Below, one piece after another: positions 1-7,455 of a stretch of 42,889 nucleotides of DNA. Both the position numbers and the translations under genes were made by a program. Origin of the DNA: Clostridia bacterium (GTDB lineage: Bacteria; Bacillota; Clostridia; Oscillospirales; Acutalibacteraceae). The notes under the pieces are model-generated. The model searched no databases and was not told the DNA's origin. It worked only from the letters and a program-made list of their open reading frames with translations. The first letter of the stretch is position 1; every line of letters begins with the position of its first letter. The stretch lies in assembly GCA_017475765.1 (NCBI GenBank), contig JAFVEY010000043.1, positions 1 to 42,889 on the forward strand. The letters run 5' to 3'.

Positions 1-1
1 A

Positions 2-289
2 CTCCGTCAGGAGGTATATTATCGTGAGAAGCGTCTGCACGATGAAGCGACAGCATTAAATGGTGCAAGACGTGAAGGAATGGAAGAAGGCATTGCCATC
101 GGACAGGAACGGGGCATTGCCATCGGTCAGGAGCGTGGCATTGCCATTGGACAAGAACGAGGTATTGCCATTGGTCAGGAACGTGGCAGAGTAGAAGGCA
201 GAGCAGAATTTGCATATGAGATGATAGAGCGAATGAGAAATATGGGTATGTCCGAGGAAGAAATAAGAAAGATCATGCCTTTGGAATAA
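2..289 (+). CDS. C-terminal fragment of an Rpn/PD-(D/E)XK nuclease family transposase-like protein (5' truncated by window)
   Basis: The frame is open from base 2, so the true start lies left of the window; the ATG at base 80 is internal and has no ribosome-binding site. What is visible is a charged coiled C-terminal tail (YYREKRLHDEATALNGARRE), four copies of an eight-residue GIAIGQER unit, then a short helical end (EMIERMRNMGMSEEEIRKIM). Known: this tail layout is typical of the Rpn (recombination-promoting nuclease, PD-(D/E)XK transposase-like) family of Firmicutes, where the nuclease domain lies N-terminal. The nuclease core is not in the window, so the family call rests on the tail alone. 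A similar tail lies on the opposite strand at the other end of the window. Confidence 0.6.
   Translation, partial: LRQEVYYREKRLHDEATALNGARREGMEEGIAIGQERGIAIGQERGIAIGQERGIAIGQERGRVEGRAEFAYEMIERMRNMGMSEEEIRKIMPLE
89..184 (+). repeat. Four tandem 24-bp in-frame repeats in the Rpn-like tail
   Basis: Four consecutive 24-bp units encode GIAIGQER four times. The copies differ at a few third-codon positions, so the array is not brand new. Unit length is a multiple of three, so copy-number change would lengthen or shorten the linker without a frameshift. Confidence 0.9.
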
Positions 290-350
290 ACAGAGGATGA
301 CATTATAGACAAAAATTGATACACAGTATATACAAACTTTTACTCAAAGT

Positions 351-402
351 AAAAAGCCCGGAACCTGCTGTCTGATATCGTCAGCGTTTCCGGACTTTTT
401 TA
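351..402. terminator. Bidirectional rho-independent terminator
   Basis: Arms at 351-363 and 388-400 (A-rich, then CCGGAA; TTCCGG, then T-rich) give a stem flanked by an A run on the left and a T run on the right. It sits between the convergent Rpn-like gene and the yhhQ-type gene and can serve both. Confidence 0.8.
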
Positions 403-440
403 TTTTCAAAGCAGAATTATAAATTCAGTTTGCTAAAAGC

Positions 441-1187
441 TCAGGCTTCTTCCTTCCCGGAATCAGCCTTTTTGCTTCTCTTTTCTCCGATTTTTCTTGC
501 AATATAAACTGCAGGAGTATCGCACAATGATGTAACAATAAATATTACATAGCTTGACCACATGATGCTGAGAAGCGTCGGAACATCATACGTTCCCCAG
601 AATGCAAACAAAGTGAAAAGTGCTGTATTCAATATCTGAGAAATAAGTGTTGAACCATTATTTCTGAGCCACAAAAATTTCTTTTTGTTGCCGCAAAGCC
701 TTTCTGTCAGCTTCCACCAGGCATGATAAAGCTGAACGTCTACTGCCTGAGATATTGCATACACAACAAGCGAAGATATCATCATTCTCGGCGTATTGGA
801 AAATACGGATGAAATGGACGGCATGATAAAGTCAGAAGCAGACGGAACATACAGCATCCAGCTTTGGGATATGATAATAAAAAATACTGAGGTAAATACT
901 CCGACCATTACTGCCTTATTTGCTTCTTTTTTGCTGTGATTTTCACTAAGAATATCCGTTACCAGAAATGTAACTGCAAAAAACACATTTCCCAATGTCT
1001 GCTCCATTCCAAAGGCTTCCACCATAATCAGACATTCTATATTTGCCGTTATTGTGGCTATGACCGTTACAGCATACAGACCCACTTTTCCAAAAATCCT
1101 GTATGCAAGTAAGGTTGACCCGAAAATCACTATCAAAGAACCTACCAGCAGAATTTCATTTGTTAAACTTCCAAAAACACTATACAT
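441..1187 (-). CDS. yhhQ: Queuosine precursor transporter, YhhQ/VUT family
   Basis: A 248-residue polytopic membrane protein with about six hydrophobic segments and the family signatures FFAVTFLVTDILSE (about residues 68-81) and the conserved polar DTPAVYIARKIGE stretch near the end. Known: YhhQ (DUF165, vitamin uptake transporter family) imports queuosine precursors such as preQ1, preQ0 or queuine. Its ATG overlaps the stop of the upstream radical SAM gene by one base (TAATG), so the two are very likely translationally coupled. Length fits the family. No own promoter is seen; expression should follow the riboswitch-like leader at 1985-2087. Confidence 0.9.
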   Translation of the reverse strand: MYSVFGSLTNEILLVGSLIVIFGSTLLAYRIFGKVGLYAVTVIATITANIECLIMVEAFGMEQTLGNVFFAVTFLVTDILSENHSKKEANKAVMVGVFTSVFFIIISQSWMLYVPSASDFIMPSISSVFSNTPRMMISSLVVYAISQAVDVQLYHAWWKLTERLCGNKKKFLWLRNNGSTLISQILNTALFTLFAFWGTYDVPTLLSIMWSSYVIFIVTSLCDTPAVYIARKIGEKRSKKADSGKEEA

Positions 1188-1909
1188 TATTTTATTCCCT
1201 CCTGAACCTTTGTTCCCACGCCGAAGCTGAGATTATCCATTAGTATATCAATACGGCTGCTGTCTATGTACAATGGTGCAACTTTGTCCGCAAAGCACTT
1301 TATAACATCCGCATCGGGTTTTATGTCAGTCGAATTTTCATTCATTATATTGACACAGACCCTTTCAAAATATTTCAGTCCCGTTTCGATATCGTTTATC
1401 ATTCCTTCTTCGTTCTGACCGCTTAGCCCAAAAAGCAGACAAACCTCATCAGCATATTCCGCTATCTGCTCCGGAGTTGCCTTTCCGAAGCCTTTTTTCA
1501 TCACTTTTTCTCTGAAATCAACATCAAAGGTTTCAACGCCTGTTTTTATCTTAAGCGTTATTCCGTTTTCGGCAAAGTATTTCTTTGCGTTTATCGCCTT
1601 ATTCCGATACATCAGATGACTTTCAAAGTGCAGAAGCTTTATTTTGTTTTTCAGACAAATATCCTCTATCATATCCATTGTCTGTTCATCAAGCTCGCAG
1701 AAGCTGCCGGAATTGATTACCTCAAGACTTCCGTAGGTTCCGGTTACTTTCGATAAGACCTTACTGTTCAGCCTGAAATTTTCCTCCCATGATACCGAGC
1801 TGTCAAGATGATAGTCGCAGAAGGTGCATTTTTTCCATTTGCATCCGCTTCCACGTAAAAGCACTATTTCTCTCGGATTTTTTTCTGTAATGATACTGTA
1901 CCTTTCCAA
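1187..1909 (-). CDS. Radical SAM protein, probable queuine lyase (QueL-like)
   Basis: About 241 residues from a TTG at 1909 preceded by GAGG. A longer reading from an ATG at 2002 would cross the leader terminator hairpin and is rejected. Near the N-terminus lies GSGCKWKKCTFCDYH, a three-cysteine [4Fe-4S] motif with Cx4Cx2C spacing rather than the usual Cx3Cx2C. Downstream there are GE/ETFD- and glycine-type elements fitting a radical SAM TIM barrel. Known: QueL of Clostridioides is a radical SAM queuine lyase that works with YhhQ-type transporters to salvage queuine to preQ1. The one-base overlap with yhhQ and the preQ1-type leader point to this role. Radical SAM is sure; the QueL assignment is inference from context. 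Confidence 0.72.
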   Translation of the reverse strand: MERYSIITEKNPREIVLLRGSGCKWKKCTFCDYHLDSSVSWEENFRLNSKVLSKVTGTYGSLEVINSGSFCELDEQTMDMIEDICLKNKIKLLHFESHLMYRNKAINAKKYFAENGITLKIKTGVETFDVDFREKVMKKGFGKATPEQIAEYADEVCLLFGLSGQNEEGMINDIETGLKYFERVCVNIMNENSTDIKPDADVIKCFADKVAPLYIDSSRIDILMDNLSFGVGTKVQEGIK

Positions 1910-1957
1910 TCTTCTACCTCGTTTCCTTTTTACTTGGAACCGGGGGGTGCAATAGAA

Positions 1958-1984
1958 ACAAAAAAGGACGCACCACGGCGTCCT
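1958..1984 (-). terminator. Rho-independent terminator in the leader of the queuosine operon
   Basis: On the reverse strand a perfect 7-bp stem (AGGACGC / GCGTCCT, arms 1978-1984 and 1965-1971) with a 6-nt loop is followed directly by a U6 tract. It lies about 50 nt upstream of the TTG start of the radical SAM gene, the position expected for a riboswitch expression platform. Confidence 0.8.
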
Positions 1985-2087
1985 GAAAATGCGCAATTGC
2001 ACAAGCCTGAAAACATATATTTTTTCAGACCAAAGCCCGTAGTTTTGTTTAACGTCAGGATGGTTCCGAACTGACGGTTATTCTGCT
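1985..2087 (-). promoter_or_regulatory. Probable riboswitch aptamer, preQ1 class suspected
   Basis: Between a promoter (2097-2125) and a leader terminator lies about 100 nt of structured RNA. Visible elements are a 6-bp hairpin (arms 2071-2076 and 2053-2058) with a GGAACCA-containing loop, an ACCA stretch in that loop that could pair with a downstream UGGU (pseudoknot), and a second AU-rich hairpin of CUGAAAA / UUUUCAG. Known: preQ1-III riboswitches are about 100-nt pseudoknots found in Ruminococcaceae before queuosine transport genes. Size, context and the termination platform fit; I have not matched the consensus base by base. Confidence 0.55.
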
Positions 2088-2096
2088 GTATTAATC

Positions 2097-2125
2097 ATTC
2101 TATCATATTTTCAATGAATAATCAA
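2097..2125 (-). promoter_or_regulatory. Promoter of the queuosine operon
   Basis: On the reverse strand TTGATT (2120-2125), a 17-nt spacer and TAGAAT (2097-2102). The predicted start near 2090 would place the whole leader structure in the transcript. Confidence 0.55.
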
Positions 2126-2178
2126 CAGCAAAATGATTTAAAATCCGACAATTTTGTTTTTATCACAGTCTTTTACGC

Positions 2179-2207
2179 TTGAATAACGGATAAATCTATT
2201 GTATAAT
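2179..2207 (+). promoter_or_regulatory. Promoter of the malic enzyme gene
   Basis: TTGAAT (2179-2184), 17-nt spacer, TATAAT (2202-2207), about 38 bp upstream of the malic enzyme ATG. Confidence 0.7.
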
Positions 2208-2244
2208 ATGATAAATAAAACTGTAAAACGAAAGGACAATCAAA

Positions 2245-3417
2245 ATGGATATAAGACAGGAATCACTTAAAAAACATTATGAATGGAACGGAAAAATCGA
2301 GGTCATCTCCCGTGCGCCTATCACCAACTCGGAAGAGCTTTCCCTCGCATATACTCCCGGCGTTGCCGAACCTTGTCTGGAAATACAGAAGGACTATGAC
2401 AAATCCTTTAAGCTAACAAGGAGAAATAACCTTGTTGCAGTTGTAACAGACGGTACGGCTGTTCTCGGTCTGGGAGATATCGGTCCTGAAGCAGGTATGC
2501 CCGTAATGGAGGGCAAATGCGCCCTGTTCAAGGAATTCGGTGATGTTGACGCATTCCCGCTCTGCGTTCGCTCAAAGGACGTTGATGAAATTGTACGCAC
2601 AGTATACCTGATTTCAGGCAGCTTCGGCGGAATCAATCTTGAAGATATAGCTGCTCCAAGATGCTTTGAAATTGAAAAAAAGCTTAAAGAAATATGCGAC
2701 ATCCCTGTTTTCCACGATGATCAGCATGGTACTGCCGTTGTCGTTGCCGCTGCCCTTGTCAATGCACTTAAGGTTGTAAAAAAGGACATTAAGGATATAA
2801 AGGTGGTTATAAATGGTGCAGGCTCTGCAGGAATAGCTATTGCAAAGCTGATTATGCTTATGGGAGTCCGGTACCTTACTCTTTGCGATAGTGTCGGCAT
2901 TATCTGTGAAGGCGATAAAAGACTTAACAACGCAAAGGCTGAAATAGCTGCTGTTACAAACACAGAGCATCTTACAGGCTCGCTTGCAGACGCTATGAAA
3001 GGTACTGACGTATTCATCGGCGTTTCCGCTCCTGATATCGTAAGCGAAGATATGGTTAGAGCCATGAATAAGGACGCTGTTGTTTTTGCAATGTCAAACC
3101 CGACTCCCGAAATCATGCCCGACAAGGCAAAATCAGCCGGTGCAAAGGTGGTCGGCACAGGACGTTCGGATTTCCCGAACCAGATCAACAATGTACTTTG
3201 TTTTCCCGGCATTTTCCGTGGCGCTCTGGACTGCCGTGCAAAGGAAATCAATGACGAAATGAAGGTTGCTGCGGCTTATGCCATTGCTTCTCTTGTTGAC
3301 GAAAAGGAACTTAATGAAGAATATGTTCTGCCCTATGCTTTTGACAAAAGAATCGGTCAGACAGTAGCTGCGGCTGTCATTGAAGCAGCCAAAAAGACAG
3401 GAGCAGCACGCATATAA
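2245..3417 (+). CDS. NAD(P)-dependent malic enzyme (oxaloacetate-decarboxylating)
   Basis: Catalyses oxidative decarboxylation of malate to pyruvate with NAD(P) reduction, in the cytoplasm. The 390-residue length matches the short bacterial form. Seen in order: [12 protein letters not shown] (33-44), [15 protein letters not shown] (68-81 region), catalytic-lysine segment [11 protein letters not shown] (about 88-98), the metal-binding DDQHGTAVV stretch, the Rossmann element [13 protein letters not shown], and FAMSNPTPE followed by [17 protein letters not shown] near the C-terminus. The start follows an AAAGGA site. It is monocistronic, with its own promoter and terminator. Confidence 0.96.
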   Translation: MDIRQESLKKHYEWNGKIEVISRAPITNSEELSLAYTPGVAEPCLEIQKDYDKSFKLTRRNNLVAVVTDGTAVLGLGDIGPEAGMPVMEGKCALFKEFGDVDAFPLCVRSKDVDEIVRTVYLISGSFGGINLEDIAAPRCFEIEKKLKEICDIPVFHDDQHGTAVVVAAALVNALKVVKKDIKDIKVVINGAGSAGIAIAKLIMLMGVRYLTLCDSVGIICEGDKRLNNAKAEIAAVTNTEHLTGSLADAMKGTDVFIGVSAPDIVSEDMVRAMNKDAVVFAMSNPTPEIMPDKAKSAGAKVVGTGRSDFPNQINNVLCFPGIFRGALDCRAKEINDEMKVAAAYAIASLVDEKELNEEYVLPYAFDKRIGQTVAAAVIEAAKKTGAARI

Positions 3418-3426
3418 CAGAATTTT

Positions 3427-3456
3427 GCAGGGAACATATACGTTCCCTGCTTTTGC
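3427..3456 (+). terminator. Terminator of the malic enzyme gene
   Basis: A 9-bp stem (GCAGGGAAC / GTTCCCTGC, arms 3427-3435 and 3442-3450) followed by TTTT, 10 bp after the stop codon. Confidence 0.8.
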
Positions 3457-3560
3457 ATATTGTAAGAAAGGAAAATAACTATGCCGAATTTAATTTCCAT
3501 TTTTATTGACACAGAAAAGTCATGCAAAACGGTATCGTATAATTTTTTATTGATCGGTAT

Positions 3561-3589
3561 TTGACATACGGCTGAATTTATATTATAAT
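3561..3589 (+). promoter_or_regulatory. Consensus promoter of the RNase P RNA gene
   Basis: A perfect TTGACA (3561-3566), 17-nt spacer, perfect TATAAT (3584-3589). The RNA 5' end predicted near 3595 is six bases downstream. This is among the strongest promoters in the window, as expected for a stable RNA. Confidence 0.88.
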
Positions 3590-3594
3590 TGTAG

Positions 3595-3942
3595 CGTGAG
3601 TGGGATAAACAGCTGCGGATGCAGTGCCGAGAGGCCGCACCCGAGGAAAGTCCGGGCTCCTCAGGGCAGGATAACGGCTAACGGCCGCCGGGGGTGACCC
3701 CAGGGAAAGTGCAACAGAAAGATACCGCCTGCAATAGCAGGTAAGGATGGAAAGGCGAGGTAAGAGCTCACCGGCGCACAGGAGACTGTGCGGCCATGTA
3801 AACCCTATCCGGAGCAACACCACAGCGAAGTGTATTCATCGGCCCGATGGCTTCAGTAGGTGGCATTGAGCAGATTCGGCAACGGTCTGCCAAGATAGAT
3901 GGCTGTTCACGACAGAACCCGGCTTATCGTCCCACTCGCTTC
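3595..3942 (+). ncRNA. rnpB: RNase P RNA component
   Basis: Catalytic RNA of ribonuclease P, which matures tRNA 5' ends. Hallmarks seen: the conserved GAGGAAAGTCCGGGCTCC near the 5' end, AGGGAAAGTGCAACAGAAA, GGTAAGAGCTCACCG, and the closing ACAGAACCCGGCTTA near the 3' end. The termini pair (3598-3605 GAGTGGGA with 3930-3937 TCCCACTC). Length near 345 nt and the internal arms fit the A (ancestral) type found in Clostridia rather than the B type of Bacilli. Ends are estimated from the terminal helix. Confidence 0.95.
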
Positions 3943-3953
3943 TATGATTTTAT

Positions 3954-3990
3954 GCGGTGTTTGCAAATCAAACATCGCTTTTGTCATTTT
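3954..3990 (+). terminator. Terminator of rnpB
   Basis: A 10-bp stem (arms 3954-3963 and 3969-3978, one G-U) with a 5-nt loop followed by TTTTGTCATTTT. It overlaps the spurious upstream extension of the next open frame. Confidence 0.75.
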
Positions 3991-4064
3991 ATGTCATTTA
4001 TATATTTATTTTTTGGTTGATTGATGTTATAATAGTTACAGAATCAATTCAGGGAGGTAATGAT

Positions 4065-4730
4065 ATGAACATTGAAGATATCAAAAAAAAGACCAAGAAA
4101 ATCAAAAAAGAATTTTATTTTGTCAATATCGGCATAATAGCGCTGGGACTTCTGCTGGTCATATTTCCGGGACAGTCTTTGGAACTGATCTGTCGGTGCG
4201 TCGGAGGTGCTTTGGGTATATGGGGATTATTCAGAATATGGGATTACATCAAGCTAAGACAAAATAATATCTTCGGATCCTTTTCCCTCGTTCAGGGCTG
4301 CGCCCTTCTCGGCTTTGGTATATATATACTGGCAAGACCCGATACCCTTGCTGCGTTTATTATTGCGGCTCTTTCTCTGATACTTTTAATCGGTGCCGTA
4401 CTAAAGCTGCAATACGGATTAGAATTTGCTTCCTTCAATTCAAAGGTTCAATGGCTGCAGGCTGCGGGAGCGGTCATTATGATTGCAGCAAGCGTTGTTG
4501 CCTTTATCAATCCTTTTGAAACAGCGAGTGTCCTGATGATTTTCCTCGGCATTTCCCTCATTGTGGACGGTATATGGGATCTTCTGACCATTATCTTTAT
4601 ATCCAGATTTGTCAACAGCGTAAAAGAGGATATCAAGACCGCAAAAAAATCACGGAAAAAGGATAATAAGGAATATATCGAAACCGAATATTACGATGAA
4701 GATGATTTCGATGAAGATGACAAAAAATGA
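4065..4730 (+). CDS. DUF308/HdeD-like membrane protein
   Basis: 221 residues from the ATG at 4065, preceded by AGGGAGG; the frame extends upstream but would start in the rnpB terminator. A lysine-rich N-terminus (MNIEDIKKKTKKIKKEF) is followed by about six hydrophobic segments in paired helices with conserved glycines (LIFLGISLIVDGIWDLLTII-like end), then a strongly acidic cytoplasmic tail (YDEDDFDEDDKK). Known: HdeD in enterobacteria is an acid-resistance membrane protein; Firmicute DUF308 proteins are uncharacterised. A TATAAT at 4028-4033 suggests its own promoter, with only a weak -35. Specific function unknown. Confidence 0.82.
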   Translation: MNIEDIKKKTKKIKKEFYFVNIGIIALGLLLVIFPGQSLELICRCVGGALGIWGLFRIWDYIKLRQNNIFGSFSLVQGCALLGFGIYILARPDTLAAFIIAALSLILLIGAVLKLQYGLEFASFNSKVQWLQAAGAVIMIAASVVAFINPFETASVLMIFLGISLIVDGIWDLLTIIFISRFVNSVKEDIKTAKKSRKKDNKEYIETEYYDEDDFDEDDKK

Positions 4731-4753
4731 TGCCAGCATTAAAAAGCGATAAC

Positions 4754-4786
4754 AAAAAATCCGACCTTTGCGGCCGGATTTTTTTG
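4754..4786. terminator. Bidirectional terminator between convergent genes
   Basis: Stem of AATCCG-A-CC with GG-C-CGGATT (one mismatch) at about 4758-4780, with an A run on the left and T7 on the right. It serves the DUF308 gene on the forward strand and the operon ending at 4789 on the reverse strand. Confidence 0.8.
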
Positions 4787-4788
4787 TA

Positions 4789-5205
4789 TCATTTTTTATT
4801 TTCACAAGAAAAAGGTTTGATTTTAATACCATATTCTTCGGGTATGCAGGCACCGGGAACAGCCTCTGTGCTGTTTCTGCGGCAGACCTCTTCATAAATC
4901 ACATACAGCGTCTGAACACCATTTTCCAGAATATAATAATGGCGGATATAAGGCACAAGCAAGACAAGAAGCATGAAAAACAAAACCAAAAGCGCTATGC
5001 TTGCCTGAAACACCATTACCAGCAGAACCGACATGGTCAGAAGCGCAAACAGCATTGTGACAAGCAGATGAATCAGACGCTCATGCTGCCAGAACTGTAT
5101 CTCCCGGAAAAGCTCCTGCTTGAAGGCTTCAACATCCTTTATCTCCTCTTCCCTTTCAAGAAACGCACGGAGATTTTTTATATACTGCTTCAGTTTGTTA
5201 CCCAT
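4789..5205 (-). CDS. Small two-helix membrane protein of unknown function
   Basis: 138 residues. A charged, helix-prone N-terminal part (about 1-43, KNLRAFLEREEEIKD) precedes a hydrophobic block at about 44-85 that reads as two transmembrane helices with a very short turn, then a soluble C-terminus with two cysteines. The ATG follows AAGGCGG, and that site overlaps the stop of the acetyltransferase gene 10 bp upstream, so the two form one operon. I do not recognise a family. Confidence 0.7.
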   Translation of the reverse strand: MGNKLKQYIKNLRAFLEREEEIKDVEAFKQELFREIQFWQHERLIHLLVTMLFALLTMSVLLVMVFQASIALLVLFFMLLVLLVPYIRHYYILENGVQTLYVIYEEVCRRNSTEAVPGACIPEEYGIKIKPFSCENKK

Positions 5206-5214
5206 ATTACCGCC

Positions 5215-5733
5215 TTAATTCTTTTTTATTTTTCGCTCCATGATATATTCCTGACAGACAAATCCGCCGCCGATATTGGTATCCTCGGATTTCACCTTAT
5301 AAAATCCGAGATGCTCATATACGTTTATGGCAAAGCTGTTCTGACGCTCCACTCTCAGTCTGATTTTTTTTATGTAACTGAAACCCAGCTCCGATTTTGC
5401 AAACATTGCATCAATATGCGCAAGCGTTTTTCGTGCAAGACCCTGACGGCGGTATTCAGCCTTGATGTAGAGTCTTGCCAGATAAACATAATCACTTTGC
5501 GGAAGAATACACATATAGCCTGCGAGCTTATTATCGGCAAGAAGCATATAATAAATATATCCCTTTGCCATCTGGTTTTTTAGTGCTTCTCTTGACTGAT
5601 ATTTATGAAGCATATAGTCTATCTGTTCAGACGAAAATATCCCCTTATAATAATTGTGCCACACATGATTGGCTGCTTCTTCCACTTCAATTATCTGCTT
5701 TTCTGTGGCAACAGGCATAACATCAAATCTCAT
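5215..5733 (-). CDS. GNAT family N-acetyltransferase
   Basis: 172 residues from the ATG at 5733, which has GAGG five bases upstream; the in-frame ATG at 5760 has no such site. GNAT signatures are clear: strand-4 YLARLYIKAEYRRQGLA carries the acetyl-CoA pyrophosphate-binding RxxGxA loop, followed by the RLRVERQNSFAINVYEHLGF motif B. The N-terminal VWHNYYKGIFSSEQIDYML is typical of GNATs acting on small molecules or peptides. Substrate unknown. Operon with the downstream two-helix membrane protein. Confidence 0.88.
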   Translation of the reverse strand: MRFDVMPVATEKQIIEVEEAANHVWHNYYKGIFSSEQIDYMLHKYQSREALKNQMAKGYIYYMLLADNKLAGYMCILPQSDYVYLARLYIKAEYRRQGLARKTLAHIDAMFAKSELGFSYIKKIRLRVERQNSFAINVYEHLGFYKVKSEDTNIGGGFVCQEYIMERKIKKN

Positions 5734-5847
5734 TTTAACCTCACATTTCGTTCCCGTCATCCAGGAAAACTGCTATATTTTTCTGTTGAAGCCTGACCAT
5801 CACTTTTCCATAAAAACAATCGGATGTTCAGTATATGCGGTCAGGAT

Positions 5848-6234
5848 TTAATTATTTCTCCGCTCGATACGTCTTTTTGTGACCTGGGTGTCAATCAGCT
5901 CGTCCTCTGCCAACGTCAGCTGAAGAGGCGCCTTTTTACTGTACTGATACGGTTCGGTCTGACCGTTATACTTATATCCCCGATAGATGGAATGTACTGT
6001 CAGACCTGTCACAACAACACTTATGCCCAAGGAAATCAGCACTACCCTCACCATATTCGGCTTTTCAGAGCGTGATGAGGAAAGCTCCTGATACTCCTCC
6101 GCCTGCGCTGCGGCCGTTGTATTGTCACCGAGATCGTCATCCTCAGCGGCAAAAGCAAAAGATGAGATCATCAGTATTGCCGCAAAAGCAGCCATCACGG
6201 CCAATATATTTATGATATATTTCGATCTTTTCAT
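5848..6234 (-). CDS. Small secreted/membrane protein at the end of the SPFH/zinc-ribbon cluster
   Basis: 128 residues. An N-terminal signal peptide (about 1-29, positively charged start, hydrophobic core, SFAFA-A) is followed by an acidic Ala/Glu-rich stretch, a second hydrophobic helix (about 62-82), and a basic tail (TKRRIERRNN). The ATG overlaps the stop of the upstream gene by four bases (ATGA) and has GGGAGG 12 bases before it. Unknown family. The tight overlap implies that it works with the TFIIB-type zinc-ribbon membrane protein. Confidence 0.72.
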   Translation of the reverse strand: MKRSKYIINILAVMAAFAAILMISSFAFAAEDDDLGDNTTAAAQAEEYQELSSSRSEKPNMVRVVLISLGISVVVTGLTVHSIYRGYKYNGQTEPYQYSKKAPLQLTLAEDELIDTQVTKRRIERRNN

Positions 6235-7304
6235 AACAGGAAATAACCTCCCAGCAAACAGATCAATAACAGTCCTATAAACATTCCGATACCGAAAGCT
6301 GCAAGCTTTTTCTTATCAATGGGCAGCTCTCCGAAATTCTTTCCGGTCTGACCGTTCATAGCATAAAGATATTTCTGACCGTTATAATCAAACGTCATCA
6401 GCCACACCGGAAGAAGTGCATAATCCCACGATTCTCTTCTTGTGCTTAATCTCATATCATCAATGCTGACCGAGTCATAGCCGCTGATGGAATCGCTGTA
6501 AATCCTTTTGGCATAGTCAGCCAGCTCATTATCAACCTCGTTCTGCACATCCTGCCTTTCAAGATCACGCTTCTCAGCCAGAAAGCCTGAAAGATAGGAC
6601 ATCATAAACGGACGGTAGTCCTTATCATCATAAGGATTGACATATTTGAGTGCTTTCAGATTTTCATCACTCTTCAGCGCTGTATGCGGATAATCTCTGA
6701 AATCTATCGTACCATTTCTGATAACCCTGTAAATTTTTGTTTCTTCAAACTCAAAATCGCCCTCTCTCCATGTGCGCTTTTTCTTAGCTGTTGCACGTAT
6801 GCCGCCGATTTTAAGAGAATCAACAAGCCAGTAGGGATAGTAAACACCCTTCATCATATCAAGCTGAGCGCCCGACACAAAATCCTTTGGCAAAAACTTT
6901 TTCTTGGCACAGAAATCCAGAAACTTCTGCTTTGCATCCTGTTCGGATATCATAAAAGGTATAACTCTGTTCGGCTTGAAATTGCCTGCCATTCTGTTTG
7001 ATATCATAACAGGGTTATGACAGAATACACAGAAGGTCGCAGCCGTGTTTTTCTCTGTTATCACCTCTGCTCCGCAGCTTTGGCAAACATAAACGGCAGC
7101 ATAAGATGAAAAATCATCATCGCTGACCTGCTCAGGTTCTTTTTTATGCTCCTGGTCGAGCTTTTTTTCGAGTTTGGAGAAATAATCGGCAAGCTCTGTC
7201 TCGGCAAATTCACTCCGACAAAATTCACATACAAATTTCTGCTGCTTCGGGTCAAACTGCAGCGGTGCATCGCAGTTAATACATTTATAGGAAACGGTTT
7301 CCAT
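6231..7304 (-). CDS. TFIIB-type zinc-ribbon membrane protein, YdjG-like
   Basis: 357 residues. Two zinc ribbons lie at the N-terminus: CINCDAPL...CEFC (8-29) and CQSCGAEV...CVFC (about 74-96). They are followed by a soluble domain with a conserved VYYPYWLVD segment and a repeat-like VWLMTFDYNGQKYLYAMNGQTGK strand region, and end in one transmembrane helix (about 334-356). Known: this layout matches B. subtilis YdjG and relatives, which form a membrane complex with YdjH beside PspA and YdjI. The start has a weak ribosome-binding site, and an in-frame TGA six bases upstream rules out a longer form. Confidence 0.78.
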   Translation of the reverse strand: METVSYKCINCDAPLQFDPKQQKFVCEFCRSEFAETELADYFSKLEKKLDQEHKKEPEQVSDDDFSSYAAVYVCQSCGAEVITEKNTAATFCVFCHNPVMISNRMAGNFKPNRVIPFMISEQDAKQKFLDFCAKKKFLPKDFVSGAQLDMMKGVYYPYWLVDSLKIGGIRATAKKKRTWREGDFEFEETKIYRVIRNGTIDFRDYPHTALKSDENLKALKYVNPYDDKDYRPFMMSYLSGFLAEKRDLERQDVQNEVDNELADYAKRIYSDSISGYDSVSIDDMRLSTRRESWDYALLPVWLMTFDYNGQKYLYAMNGQTGKNFGELPIDKKKLAAFGIGMFIGLLLICLLGGYFLL

Positions 7305-7397
7305 ATGTCAGCCTGTGCCTATGCACAAGCCGTTCACCTCTTTTCGGGGTAAAAAATATACTTCGTAATGAATATTCAATCACGATATTTAGCATAA

Positions 7398-7431
7398 CTT
7401 CTCTCTGCCGCTGTAAGACGACAGAGAGAAG
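7398..7431 (-). other. Strong intercistronic hairpin between the SPFH and zinc-ribbon genes
   Basis: A perfect 10-bp stem (CTTCTCTCTG 7398-7407 with CAGAGAGAAG 7422-7431) lies in the 151-bp gap between the two genes. No U run follows on the reverse strand, so it is more likely an mRNA processing or stability element, or a weak attenuator, than a plain terminator. Confidence 0.6.
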
Positions 7432-7455
7432 CAAGATCAGTACAAAACAATAGGA

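Noticed and set aside
1910-2002. N-terminal extension of the radical SAM gene from an ATG at 2002
   Set aside because: It runs through the leader terminator hairpin and gives a Cys/Phe-rich peptide unlike the family; the TTG at 1909 has a ribosome-binding site.
3481-3564. 27-codon frame with an upstream AAGGAAA site
   Set aside because: No conserved features, and it runs into the rnpB promoter; likely chance.
3578-3823. 81-residue reverse-strand frame
   Set aside because: Lies inside the RNase P RNA gene.
4768-5583. 271-residue forward frame
   Set aside because: Antisense shadow of the two-helix protein and the GNAT, with typical shadow composition (Cys, His, Phe runs).
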